64,000 nt of DNA from Cristatella mucedo (lineage: Eukaryota > Bryozoa > Phylactolaemata > Cristatellidae), in the NCBI GenBank assembly GCA_009760855.2, contig WPIO01000020.1:5589501-5653500 (forward strand), in the 5' to 3' direction. This document shows, one piece after another, positions 1-11,292 of this stretch (its first letter is position 1; each line of letters starts with the position of its first letter). The notes below the pieces were generated by a model. It worked only from the letters and a program-made list of their open reading frames with translations, had not been told where the DNA came from and searched no databases. The position numbers were made by a program, and so were the translations under genes.

Positions 1-777
1 CTGTCTGCTGCCTTCAACCCCATTGATCACGAGGTTCTGCTTGAACGATTGAGAACAACGATCGGTCTGGCAGACGAAGCACTGGCGTGGTTTAAGTCTT
101 ACTTGTCTGATCGTGTTAATCCGTGTCGTGTGACGGTCATGTCTCATACACGAGAAGGGTCACCTGTGGAGTCCCTCAAGGGTCTGTACTCGGTCCCTTG
201 CTGTTCTCCATTTATATATAAACAACCTCTGGGAAAGTGATTAAAGCCCATTGAATAGGATATCACTTCCTTGCTGACGATACTCAGTTGCATTCGTCAT
301 TCAAACCGTCGGAATCTGCTGCAGCAACTGAGAAACTGAATGCTTGCCTTGCCGATATTCGATCCTGGATGTCGGAAAACTCACTGAAATTAAATAATGA
401 TAAAACCCAACTGCTGCTCATAGGACACCCAAAGCGTGTGGCTGGATTAAAAGGCTTTGCTGTTTTAATAGGTGATGCTATTTCGCGACCATCACCACGT
501 GCTAGAAATTTAGGTGTCGTGTTCGACAGCTGCCTCAATTTCAAAAGCTTCATTCAGAAGACTGCCTCTACAGCTAGCCATCTCATTCGATCCCTATCCA
601 AGTTTAGGAGCTATCTCCCGCAGTGGCTTGTAAAAAATTTAACTAGCTCTTTTTCGTTCCGTCTCGGCTTGATTATTGTAATTTCCTTTTAGCTGGGCTG
701 CCAATGGCAAGCTATTATGCCACTAAAGCGGACTATGAATATGGCTGCAAGGCTAGTCTTTAAGTCCCAGTGGTTTG
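1..777 (+). mobile_element. LINE-A copy 1, 5' part: reverse transcriptase remnant
   Basis: Decayed non-LTR retrotransposon of CR1/L2 type. Translation in shifting frames shows RT palm motif A (SAAFNPIDHEVLLERL, bases 8-55), then WFKSYLSDRV, then the ADDTQLH-type motif C near 275-300, then DKTQLLLIGHP (about 400-430) and LGVVFDSCLNF (about 510-540). Frameshifts and stops break the frame, for example around 115-240. The copy stops abruptly at 777 and its exact continuation resumes at 1468, so it was split by another insertion (778-1467). The window begins inside this element. Confidence 0.85.
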
Positions 778-1467
778 TAATGTAATGTATCTCCGTCAGT
801 AACTCCACAAAGTCATAAAGACCATGTGGGTGTTACGCAGGAGAGTTTTGTATAGCGCACTCACAGCCTAAGCGGCTTTCGGTACGCATTCGGTAGCTAA
901 CAGACTTCGTCTCACGCAACAAAGAGAAAGCGGGAAGCAACGCAGAGTCAGGAGAGCAGTTGAGGTAGTGAGTAGCATAAAAGTAGCAGCTCAGGACCGC
1001 CGAAAAAGATGTGCCACAGTCGGCAGTTGGAGAGTAGATGTCGTTGCGTATGAATTGTGGAAGCGAGTTCCACAGTCTAGGACCTGCAGAGCTAAAGCTT
1101 CTGTCGCCAACTGTCTTTAAGCGGAGGAATGGAACAGCTAATTCATTGTCCACACAGGACCTGAGGGCGCGAACAGGCTGAAACTGATGTAGCAGTTCAG
1201 CTAGGTATGAAGGAGCCAAGCCGTGGCGGGCCTTGTTGGTCAGCGTAAGAACTTTGCTCCGTATCCTTTGCTCAACCGGCAACCATCCTAGCTCTTCCAG
1301 CAAAGGTGACATGTGCTCAACCCGCTGGGACTTGAAGACCAGCCTTGCAGCCATATTCATAGTCCGCTGTAGTGGCATAATAGCTTTCTTTGGTTGCCCA
1401 ACCAAAAGGGAATTACAATTATCAAGCCGAGACAGAACTAAAGAGCTAGTTAAATTTTTTACAAGCT
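778..1467 (-). mobile_element. LINE-A copy 2, inserted antisense inside LINE-A copy 1
   Basis: 5'-truncated LINE-A on the minus strand. The longest open stretch (833-1405) encodes the RT C-terminal region: PLLEELGWLPVEQRIRSKVL, then HGLAPSYLAELLHQFQPVRA, then GPRLWNSLPQF. The 3' end, at the left, carries a short tail of TTACA-like units (778-790). It lies between two pieces of a plus-strand copy of the same family and is flanked by a 4-bp direct repeat tttg (774-777 and 1468-1471), as expected for a target-primed insertion. Confidence 0.85.
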
Positions 1468-2010
1468 TTTGAGCACGTGTCTCCTTTGCTGAAAGAGCTA
1501 CGATGGTTGCTGGTTTATCAAAGGATACAGAGCAAAGTTCTTATGATGACCCTCAAGGCCTGCCACCACTTGACTTCTTCGTACCTAGCTGAACTGCTGC
1601 ATCAGTTTTCGCCTGTTCGCGCCCTTAGGTCCTGTGTGGACAATAAATTAGCTGTCCCATTCCTCTGCTTAAAGACAGTTGGCGACAGAAGCTTGAGCTC
1701 TGCAGGTCCTAGACTGTGGAACTCGCTTCCACAATTCTTATGCAACGACAAATACTCTCCTACTGCCGACTATGGCACACCCTTTTCAGTGGTCCTGAGA
1801 CGCTACTTCTATGCTACTCATTACCTAAACTTTTCTCCTGACTCTGCTATGCTTCCCACTTTCCCTTTGTTGCGTGAGACGAAGTCTGTTGGCTACCGAA
1901 AGCGTACCGAAAGCCGCTTAGGCTGTGAGTTCGCTGTACAAATCTGTTTTGCGTAACAACCACATGGTCTTTATGACTTTGTGGAGTTACAGACGGAGAT
2001 ACACAGAACA
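1468..2010 (+). mobile_element. LINE-A copy 1, 3' part
   Basis: Continuation of the copy interrupted at 777. It opens at gagcacgtgtct, the sequence that follows ggttt in the uninterrupted copy near 12,690. The frame 1477-1956 still reads MSPLLKELRWLL, then AELLHQFSPVRALRSCVDNK, then GPRLWNSLPQFL: the C-terminal part of the RT ORF. It ends near gtggagttacagacggagata, the LINE-A 3' end also seen at 13,190-13,215. Together with 778-1467 it forms an inverted repeat with arms of about 0.5 kb. Confidence 0.85.
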
Positions 2011-2329
2011 AAAGAAAGAAAAACAAAGAGTGGATCTGATAGTTAGGCTGGAGCCAAAGAATGGAGGGAGTGCATCAGCTCTTAATGTCACGCCTACCTA
2101 CGTCACCAATTTTAAGAGTTCATCACTAATTCGTGGACTGGCATTCCAGTGCAGGAATTCCTAGCAGATTGTTCCACCGCTCAGATTCAGAAACTCGCGC
2201 GTCTTGTAACTTGGACAGGCACTCCACAGCCACAGCTAATATACCGGCTGTCATTTTTAATCCAAATTTTCTTGCAAATTAATGGATGATAAGGTAGCTC
2301 ATTCAATTCGTAGGCATCTTCTTTATAAT

Positions 2330-2516
2330 AATAGTAATAATAATAATGTACTTGATAAAGCGCCCTCAAAGAACTTAATCTCTTTGTAGGCGCTTTACAT
2401 TTGCTGCAAATGGAAATTCAATTGAATGGTAAGTAAAATCATGCTTGAAAAACCAACAAAATGAATAATATGATTAGGGGTGACATGCACAGGGTCGGCA
2501 TGCAAATTGTGGCATC
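2330..2516 (-). mobile_element. LINE-B 3' end
   Basis: ATT-type tail (read as taataataat) followed by the antisense LINE-B 3' hairpin (acttgataaagcgccctca, then aacttaatctctttg, then ggcgctttacat) and the adjoining 3' UTR with gacatgcacagggtc. Only the last 190 bases of the element are present, the usual result of 5' truncation. Confidence 0.85.
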
Positions 2517-3657
2517 GCATTAGCTTCACCTGTAACAGCCTAAATCGTCAGTTTCACAGTTTATCAACTATCTCTGACCATGCAAATGTATTCCTGTGCA
2601 CGGAAAATGACGTTACAGCTCATACGATCGCTTTCGGGATCTTCCTTTCTGCTCGACCAAGAAGACACGTGCAGTAACTACTGAGTTCTTCTTCCAGGCT
2701 TATCCTAATTTAGGGCCACCAGCTAATGAGCTTCATGCTGCTTGCTATTCTTTGCCCGTTGCCAATCGAGTAGCCTATCGACTTCAAAATGCTGTCCCTC
2801 ACCGTTAGGTCTCTCCGTTCGTATAGTTTGACAAACCTGCTCGACTTACTCTCTTATCACGCCTTCCGGTGCATTATCATATCATGTGGGTCAACTTAGA
2901 TTGTTATTTGTGCTCCAAATTAACCGAGTCTCAGGGTGACCAATCCTCGAACAATTATCCTCACACCTTGGAACTCATCAATTACTTCCTCGATGGTGTG
3001 ATTTGACAAAATAAAAAGGAAGCTAGCGGCATCTTGTTCATCCCACTCGTTGCTTGTTACGCTCTTGTACAACGACCAATTAAATTCTTCCTTATTTCTA
3101 TACTCTTGATAGCTTACCTTTGCGAGGATTAATGCATGTTATTTAATGAAAGACTTAGTAATTAAAAGCCTACTAATTACGACTTATTAACTAACGCGTC
3201 TTCCTATTTGAATTTCTATTGTAAAAGTAGCTCACTGCCTATTGACTTGCTTTGCTGAGTCAAAGTAGTTCCGCCATGGAAGGTAAGGCTGTGCGATCTT
3301 GCTGCTTGGTCGAAGTGCGCCGTCTCCATTCGACGAAAGTGCATTGTCTTTCGGGGTGGCGGATTTCTTCGCTTTATATAGCATAGATGTTTTTCCGCCT
3401 ACGGTTGATTAATCAGTTCTTTGACATGCTCGCCTAAGCATCATACCTTCCTTGTAATTAAGTCTTGATTAATACCTCTCTAGAATCTGCTCTAAGGTGC
3501 TATTTTAGAGCATCGGATAACTTATTATTACATTTTCAAAGCTTGACGGAAGCGGCCTAACGCAAGAAGTGCAAATACAATTGAAGTTGAAATAACGAAA
3601 GCAATTTTATTGAATTTGTAGCTTAGTGACTCGTAATTTGTCGGTAACCCCTAACAA
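2517..3657. other. No gene recognised
   Basis: About 1.1 kb of unassigned DNA. I see no ORF above 65 codons, no repeat motif and no convincing splice-flanked coding stretch. Confidence 0.5.
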
Positions 3658-3765
3658 TGATAATAATAATAATAATAATAATGCACTTGATAAAGCGCCC
3701 TCAGAGAACTTAATCTTTCTCTCTAAGCGCTTTACATTCGCTGGAAAGGGAAGATGACGCAAATG
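3658..3765 (-). mobile_element. LINE-B 3' end, very short
   Basis: Antisense (aat)7 tail at 3661-3682, then gcacttgataaagcgccctc and the hairpin to about 3745. Similarity to LINE-B ends soon afterwards. Confidence 0.8.
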
Positions 3766-4752
3766 CACAGGGACTTTCTATACTCTTGTACGTCATTGAT
3801 TCTTTTTAAAGTAACAAGACTTTGCCTCGTCCGTTTTAAAGTAGTTTTCATGGAAATATCCCCCGGTATCGACCGGCTGTTATTCAACAGTTGAAATTGC
3901 GGTGCTTTTCTCTAAGCTCCCCTATAAATCAAGACGTTTTCCGGTCCTTACACTATTCTTTTGACTACGTCATTTAGAGCTCGCCGAGAGATAGTTTAAA
4001 TGCAGCTATTCCCTCTAATATACTTGCTGGATATAATTCAATCCGTTTTGATTCATTAAGACACGATTCATTTTCAAGAACCAGAATTGTCATCGCTCTA
4101 AATCTAATTACAGCAATCGGGCATTCACTCTTCGCTACCAGATTGCGGGTTCGGTTAATTTAGATGCAATTAGGCTGTGCATACCGGAGCAGGCTAAAGC
4201 CTTCAAATTTCTCCCTCAAACTTCAACTAATAAAAGTTATTCGATACATTGAACAAGTTTTTTATTGTCAATGAGGCATTGTCAATTACTCAGTATTACT
4301 GCTAAGAGATTTGAGGAAACCTATTTTACGGGAAACTTTTACTCGGTGCTGCTTAGACACAAATTCAAATCAAACTAAATACGTATTGCTGTTGCCTATA
4401 AAATTATAATTCTACGCCAAAACTTTAAATCAGCATTGTCTTCCAAAAAAGATGCAACCGATATTAATTTTTGCGGCGATTTGAAACATGTAACAAGACT
4501 AAGGCAAAGTTAATGAAAAAATTCTCTTGTATTCAAGTTAAGTAAACGAGATAATCACATGCTCACTTTCTGACTACCAGCTCAGTAAGACTGAAGCATT
4601 TATCGACACTTAGTAACTTGATCAAACTGAAAGCCTTTTCACTCAAAGCTTTCAATTAGTTGTGACTCGAGAGGTCTCGAATGTGAAAAGCCGGAAGTAA
4701 TGGAACTCACAGGAGTAGGGAGGAGGTAAGTTAAGAATAATAATACCAGTGA
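3766..4752. other. No gene recognised
   Basis: AT-rich, unassigned. No coding or repeat signal stands out. Confidence 0.45.
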
Positions 4753-4938
4753 GTGAAGCAACTGCTCCAGGTAAAAGAGGATTGTGAGGTCAATTCGATG
4801 CTTGATATTGAGCTTGCAAAGACAAGACAGGAAGAATGCAATCTGGTAGCGATGCAGTTGATGCCGCAGACAAGTAATCAAATTTTGAGCCAGTTGCAGA
4901 CCATTGCTGGCACCGGTGCGGAATCACAAATCAATTAA
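4753..4938 (+). CDS. Exon-like ORF, unknown product
   Basis: I do not recognise this protein. The frame is open from an ATG at 4753 to TAA at 4936-4938. A possible splice acceptor (ctgctccag, ending 4770) would begin an exon in the same frame at VKEDCEVNSMLD. The predicted peptide is hydrophilic and amphipathic, with Q, E, L and M spacing suggestive of a helix or coiled coil (LAKTRQEECNLVAMQL, then NQILSQLQTI). It could be the last exon of a plus-strand gene or a chance ORF. No partner exon was found. Confidence 0.22.
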   Translation: MKQLLQVKEDCEVNSMLDIELAKTRQEECNLVAMQLMPQTSNQILSQLQTIAGTGAESQIN

Positions 4939-6059
4939 AATTACAGAATTGTTGTGGTATACCATGAGTGAATAAACTAATTTGACATTAATGCGAATAA
5001 CTAAGCATATCGGATCTTGAAATAATTGATTAACTGAATATAGGCGCAACTTGCCAACTACAACCATGTGCCTACTTAATGAGAATTCAGTGTTTAATGC
5101 GACACCAAGAGTTTAGCTGTGTAGCACCCCTTCAGTGATATCAGTATAGAAACTTTAAATGAGGGTGCTACTTTTTACTGACGAATCGTGTATATATATA
5201 TATATATATATATTTTTAGAGGATGTCAGTTCTGCTTCCTTATTATTGAAGGCCTTAAATTCAGCTTCAGTTAAAGTAGAATGGAATTCATTTGAGACAT
5301 TTTTACATGTAGCCTACGTATACATTTCTCCCTAAACCCCTCTAAGTTCCTGCTACTAGTGATAATAGGAAAGAAGAATTATGACGCTGGTGAGAGCTTT
5401 GACATATGACGTCGGCTGATATCGGGAGTATTTGTTAAAATTCAGCAAGAAAAATGTAATGTGATAAGTATGTATGACGCAAGTCTTAGCTAACAATAAC
5501 GTGCGCAAGTAATAGAATTTTAAAACGGTCTTGCACAGAGGCTTTCAGAGAAGTCTAAAAATGTGCTTTGCATAGGCCATTAATCCATGACTATAAGCTT
5601 TGAGTGCAATGTGTATCTTTGGATACTGTATTAATTTGGGGGGTAACTATCCTCTGCTCAAGTCACTGGAATATAGCCTCCAAAATCAAACTTTTCAAGT
5701 ACCGTCTCAGCCCTCCCTTTGAGATTGAAATAGCAGATTTCAGCCTACCAATGTCACCCAATTTTTATGCTCATGTATTTAATCCAGTTTTAATTAAAAG
5801 CTAGCCTGGTTTAGGCTCACAACATCCTTTTTCTTGTTCTGCTCATGCATTTACGAGTATGGCTGTCGCGGCAAGAGAAGATGATCTCGCCTGCAATAGT
5901 CGAGCACTGGACTGCGATAGAGTCTAGAGCTGACTGCCGGTCTGAGAAATTGTACCCACACGCGCTGGCTGCCATTTATTTCAAGGTAAAATTGGCAATC
6001 TAATCTCAATTTTCACCATGAAATGAGGCGTGATTGCCCAAGTAGGCTAACTGCAGTTT
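4939..6059. other. Intergenic, with a TA microsatellite
   Basis: Unassigned apart from a pure (TA) run at 5189-5213. The ORF at 5604-5804 has no supporting context. Confidence 0.45.
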
Positions 6060-7860
6060 CCAGAATTGTATTGAAGGACCGCAGACTAACCTATTGTAGG
6101 CATGTGTCCGTGAAAAAGCATACACAAGATCTGGACTGGCAATCAATCGACAGGCATACGTGGGCTACCGTAGGTCGTACCAGTCAATTCTAGAAAAGGT
6201 CAAGTGAAGCTTCAATAAAGAAAATATTGAATCACGAATGCAATACCCAAACATTTTTATGTCTAGGATCATCCATCTCCAGGACTGCTTCAGGGTTAAC
6301 TGCTTGTCTAGTCATGATTGTGATAATCTAGCTGACAGCTTCTCTAGCTTCTTTTTCCACAAGATCGATAATATCAGGGACTTGAAAATAGGGAGGCAGC
6401 ATTCCCTCGGTAATCATGTGCCTCAATTCAGAGCAGTACTTAAATATCCTTATTCAGGGAGGCCGCGAGAGACCTTTTATTGAAGTTAATACCTCAATCA
6501 AAGAAGGCAACTTGTCCTCAAGGCGCAATTCCCACTACCCTACGTTCGGCTGCTGCCGCCGTGAGTAAATAGCATTATAAGTAAGTCATTAGACTCGGGT
6601 CATGTCCCAGCATCATTCAAAAGGCGGTAGTGAGGCCACTACTCATGAAAGCAATACTAGACTATGAAAACTTAGGAAACTTCCGCTCTGTCTCCCTTAC
6701 CTTATACTCTCCCTCTTGCTGATGTGATTGCCGAGCTCAATCTAGGCTTTCACTGCTATGTGGATGACATTCAGTTGTACCCTTGCTTTGATCCCTTCCA
6801 GCCTACGAGCACCTCGAATTCTCTCAACTCACAGGCTGCATGTATTGATGACATCAGCACATGGATGACAGCAAATTTTCTATAACTAAACGATGATAAA
6901 AATAACTTACTAGTTATGGGCAAACCCAGGGGGATTCAGAAATTGGAAAGGCTGACGCTCAAAATTGGCTGTGCCAGCATAACTCCTGTTGAATCAGCTC
7001 GAAATATAAATGTCGTGTTCCAGAGTGACCTCGCGTTAGACGACCACGTCAGCTCCACAGTCAAGTCTGCCTACTTTTAGCTACATAACATTGCTATAAT
7101 TCGGGCTTGTTCAGATAAGGATACCACGTCTAAGTTGGTCCATGCATTTGTGACATCCCGTCTTGACTTCTGTAACTCACTGCTTGCTGGCATACCGGCA
7201 TGTGCGATCAAGCGATTACAGCAGTTGCAAAACTCCGCAGCTAGGGCCGTCTGCCGTGAGTATCGCAGTAGCCGCATCACACCACTTCTCGCCGACCTGC
7301 ACTGGTTACCAGTCAAGTAAGGGATCGACTTTAAGGTTTTGTCGCTCACTTTTAGGTCCCGCTATTGTTTGGCTCAGCCTGCCTATCAGATCTTCTCCCC
7401 ATCAGGCAATGCAGCATCGCACCACCAGCTTTTCGGAATCTAGCTGTTTACGTATACCTCGTACAAACCTCAAATCCTTTTTAGTCCGTGCATTTAGTTC
7501 GTATGCTCCCAAAGCCTAGAACTTACTCCTGACTTGCATCAGAACATTCCCTGACTTGACCACATTTAAAAAGAACTTAGAACACACTTATTTAGGACAG
7601 CATTTAGTGGGTCCCTGTGATTCATTCTTCATGTGCTTATGCGTTCTGACTCTGTGCATGCTGCCACTAACCACACTTGCATGCTGATCTTTTGCATGTC
7701 AACCCTAACCTTGTTGTTCGTGTTGTTTATCAAGCATGATATTACTCACCATTCAATCGAGTTTCCCTTTGCAGCAAAGGTAAAGAGCCTAAAAAGAGAT
7801 TGAGTTCTCTGATGGTGCTTTATTAAGTGCATGATTATTATTATTATTATTATTACCATT
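6060..7860 (+). mobile_element. LINE-B copy spanning linker to 3' tail, internally deleted
   Basis: One of the longest LINE-B relics. Bases about 6080-6480 encode the linker between endonuclease and RT (RQAYVGYRRSYQSILEKV, later DNLADSFSSFFFHKIDNIR). Bases 6598-6698 give the RT fingers (SGHVPASFK, then VVRPLLMKAI). At about 6700 the sequence jumps straight to the region before motif C, so motifs A and B are missing. The degraded motif C is at about 6750-6780, where ADD has become WMT-like in one frame. Then come HAFVTSRLDFCNSLLAGIPA (7141-7200) and LLADLHWLPVK (7285-7320). It ends with the 3' hairpin and (att) tail at 7836-7855. It has many stops and is not functional. Confidence 0.85.
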
Positions 7861-8300
7861 TCTATCGAAGACTCTGGGTTGACTCGTGGCACACCTACTA
7901 AACTCATATAAAGAAACCTCACACCTAGCTAGTAACTGCAGACTGGTCTGAGGGCTAATCACTACACCGAGTCAGAATTTCTTCTGAAGTACAAGGACCT
8001 TCATAGGAATGCAAAATTACTTAGAATTTCTCTGCCTTTTTGAGCGATATTTCTGAAGCTTTTTATTCTTTCGATTCCCAATTCCGTCCTTGATTCCTTT
8101 AATGTCGCCTAAGCGTAACCTGTACAGCGCTGCAATGGTTCTGGACCTATCTCACTGAAAGATTTCTGAGTTTGTATGTCAACCAAAAGATATCATCCGA
8201 GGAACCACTGACGTATGAGGAACCTAAGGGCGCCCTGCTTTGTATGGATCTTTTCACCGTTAAGCTCTCACTCTCGCCTGTCTGAATCTCTGGCTCAACA
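7861..8300. other. No gene recognised
   Basis: Short unassigned stretch between two LINE-B relics. Confidence 0.45.
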
Positions 8301-8309
8301 TTAGCTTTC

Positions 8310-9400
8310 GCTTGTACGCTGATGATACTCAGTTGTGCCTTTGCTTTGATCCCTTCCAGCCATCCAGCACGTTGTATTGCTCTAATTTTCTTGATGCATT
8401 TATCGATTACATCCGCATATCGGTTTTTGGCACAGTAATAAAAGTACAGGCCGAGACCAAGGTTATGGTGGATTGATTTCACGGCTAAGGTTATCGGTTT
8501 AAACTCCTTGGCATATGTGAAGCACCTGAATAGAGAATAAGATATATCAGGATAGTTCTGCAATGAATTATATTTTTAATTTTATTTCGGTTGCACCAAA
8601 ATTTCCTAAATTAAATTATGATAAAACCAACATGCTGGATGTGGGTAAACCAAATTTAATTCTGAAATTGAACCAACCTACGCTCAAATCCGGCTCTTCC
8701 AGCATATTCCCAGTTGTATCTGCACAAAATCCCAGTGCTCTATTCTAAAGTGATCTGCCATTGGACTACCACATTCTCTCCGCAGTAAATATTACCTACT
8801 TTCAACTACATAGCATTGCTAAAATTTGGGCTTGCTTAGACGTTGATCCTGCGTCCAAGTTTGTCTAAGCATTCGTGACATCCCATTTTGATACCTGAAA
8901 CTCACTCCTTGCTGGCCTACCGACCTCAGAAATCATGCATCTACTGTTGGTGCAAAACTTTACCACTAGGCTTGTAGGGCGGGACATTCGCAGTTGCCAC
9001 TTCAAACCGTTTCTCGTTGACCTGCACTGTCTCCCAGTCAAGCAGTCCATCGACTTTGACATACTGCAACTGACCGTTAGATCCCTTGATTGTTTGGCTT
9101 CAGCCTACCAATCTGATCGACTACCGAAAGTGGCTAAACATTTTAACACTCACTACGTTTCTGAATCTAATTGCTTAGCTGCAGCTCGGAGCAACTCAAA
9201 TCCTTAGGATACCATGCCTTTCGTTCAAATTTTCATTCATCCTTTCCTAAAGTCTGGAGCTCACTGCCGACTAGCGTGACGAAATCCCCCGATTTAACCA
9301 AATGAAAAGAAGCTAAAATCCATTGATTTGTCACAGTAGTTAGTGGGTTCGTGTGACTTTATTTAAATGCTCATTCATGTGCCAACATACGTTCTACACT
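8310..9400 (+). mobile_element. LINE-B copy, interrupted by SINE-1
   Basis: Starts at the RT motif C region (ADDTQLCLCFDPFQPSSTL, 8312-8370). It is interrupted at 8426-8586 by a SINE-1 and resumes with KFPKLNYDKTNMLDVGKPN (8594-8650), then the C-terminal LVDLHCLPVKQSID (9013-9054). It is more diverged than the copies at 6.1 and 42.4 kb and its 3' hairpin is poorly preserved. Confidence 0.75.
8426..8586 (+). mobile_element. SINE-1 inserted in LINE-B
   Basis: Decayed SINE-1: gccgagaccaaggtta (about 8450), then ggcatatgtgaagcacctga and the tail hairpin agagaataagatatatc, then atgaattatattt. It is flanked by a 6-bp direct repeat tcggtt (8420-8425 and 8587-8592), which marks the insertion point in the LINE. 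Confidence 0.7.
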
Positions 9401-9538
9401 AAAAGAGTCTAAATAAAGCTGGACGAGTGTACACAGTACCTCTGCCCAAGGTCGTGGTTGACCGATTTCGCAGAGACCAAATGACTGTTTCTCTTTACAG
9501 GCAGTCACTAACTGCCTTGGGTCATTCCCTACAAGATA

Positions 9539-9580
9539 GTAAGTAAGTAAGTAAGTAAGATAGTAAGATAGTAAGATAGT
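9539..9580. repeat. (AAGT)n / (AGATAGTA)n microsatellite
   Basis: Tandem gtaa units pass into tandem agatagta units. Confidence 0.9.
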
Positions 9581-9599
9581 CCTCTAAGTAGGCCGTTGT

Positions 9600-10560
9600 A
9601 TACCCTAAGCAATGCTGACTCTATCGAGTGATTATCTCTAAAGCCAGACTGGAACTTACTAGCAAGGTGTGAGGTTTCGATATATGAGTTCAGCTGGTCC
9701 GCCACGACCCGTTCCAGTGTCTTTGATAAGAATGGCAGAAGGGAGACTGGGTAGTAGTTGCTTAAGTTCTCTTGGTCTAGTGTCGCTTTCTTGAGAAGTG
9801 GCCTGACTGCAGCTTTTTTGAAAGGTGCTTGGTCATGAGGGATCGGATTTGACGGCTAGCTGTAGAAGCAGTCTTCATCTGAATGAAGCTTTTAAAATTG
9901 AGGCAGCTGCCAAAAACGACACCTAAATCTGGAGCACGTGGCGATGGTCGCAAAATAGCATCACCTATTAAAACAGCAAAGCCTTTTAATCCAGCCTCAC
10001 GCTTTGGGTGTCCTATGAGCAGCAGTTCGGTTTTATAATCATTTAATTTCAGGAAGTTTTCCGACATCCAGGATCGAATATTGGCAAGGCAAGCATTCAG
10101 TTTCTCAGGTGCCGCAGCAGATTCCGACGGTTTGAATGACGAATGCAACTGAGTATCGTCAGCATGGAAGTGATATCCTATTCCATGGGCCTTAATCACA
10201 TTTCCCAGAGGTTGTGTATAAATGGAGAACAGCAAGGGACCAAGTACAGACCCTTGAGGGACTCTACAGGTGACCCTTCTCGTGTGTGAGACCTGACCCC
10301 CACACGACACGGATTGAACACGATCAGACAAGTACGATTTAAACCAAGCCAGGGCTTCGTCTGCCGATCGTTGCTGGCAATCGTTCAAGCAGAACCTCGT
10401 GATCAATGGGGTTGAAGGCAGCAGATAGATCTAGCAGAGCTAGGACCACGGTATTCCCGTCGTCGTTGCCACGTAGAATGCCATTTCTAACACGGTGGAG
10501 AGCAGTTTCAGTGGAGTGCTGCCTCTTGAACCCGATTGAAAAGTTTCTAACCTTCCATTA
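9600..10560 (-). mobile_element. LINE-A RT fragment with permuted segment order
   Basis: Minus strand. From 10,560 down to about 9,846 it encodes RT: a HSTETALHRV-like segment, LSAAFNPIDHEVLLERL, WFKSYLSDRVQSVSCGGQVS, VPQGSVLGPLLFSIYTQPLG (motif B), HADDTQLHSSF (motif C), LLLIGHPKREAGLKGFAVL. From about 9,839 down to 9,600 it encodes the RT fingers (PLLKKATLDQENL, then LERVVADQLNSYIETSHLAS), which belong before motif A. So the order is palm, thumb, fingers. The ORF 9777-10406 (209 codons) is the best-preserved palm in LINE-A but lacks the ends needed for activity. Above 10,560 another RT-like relic may follow to about 10,830. Confidence 0.8.
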
Positions 10561-10935
10561 TTTTTAGTATGTTCAACTAGCTGCTCAGCAACATTTTTTC
10601 AAGAATTTTTTATAAGAAAAAAGGCGAACTGGGCGATAGTTTACTAGGACCTCTGTGTCTAATCCAGCTTTTTAAGAATGGTTCTAATAATTGCCGATTA
10701 TAAGGACTTGAGGACGACCACTTTTCCCAAAGAAGTATTAAAATCTTGGTTATAGCAGGGCTAAGTTGGTCTGCTAGTGAAGACCACAGAGATGGGGTAC
10801 AGGGTCTTCAGGCGACGAGCTCTTTTTGCTAGATCTTATTAAGGTAGCTAATGGAATACTATTAAATGTATTTGCAGGAGCAACAGGTACTTTCAGAAGA
10901 GCAGGTATCTTGTCGTCGCGATGCTGCATGTATGT

Positions 10936-10937
10936 AC

Positions 10938-11015
<78 letters not shown>

Positions 11016-11060
11016 GTGTGTGTGCGTGTGTTTGCATGTGCGTGTGTGTGTGTGTGTATG
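10936..11060. repeat. (TA)n(TG)n compound microsatellite
   Basis: TA dinucleotides to about 10,957, then over 90 bases of TG with a few CG and TT interruptions. ORFs reading polyhistidine-threonine or cysteine-valine here are artefacts of the repeat. Confidence 0.95.
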
Positions 11061-11199
11061 AGTGTATTTTATGAAAAACCTACACCTTCCCATGCATAGC
11101 TTTGGCCCGGTGTGAATAGGTAATAATAATTGTCATTTACTACGGGTTTTGTATCAGAACAATTGAGACACTCGTTGGTTGTAGACACTCTTAATAGTA

Positions 11200-11292
11200 A
11201 TAATAATAATAATAATAATAATGCACTTGATAAAGCGCCCTCAGAGAACTCAATTTCTTTCTAGGTGCTTTGCATTCGCTGCAAAGGGATTG
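11200..11292 (-). mobile_element. LINE-B 3' end, very short
   Basis: Antisense (taa)n tail, then gcacttgataaagcgccctc and the hairpin; ends shortly after gctgcaaagggat. Confidence 0.85.

Noticed and set aside
9777-10406. Active reverse transcriptase gene (209 codons)
   Set aside because: Only the palm and thumb are in frame; fingers are misplaced, and endonuclease and C-terminus are absent.
10774-11099. Four ORFs rich in His-Thr or Cys-Val
   Set aside because: They are translations of the (TG)n/(CA)n microsatellite.
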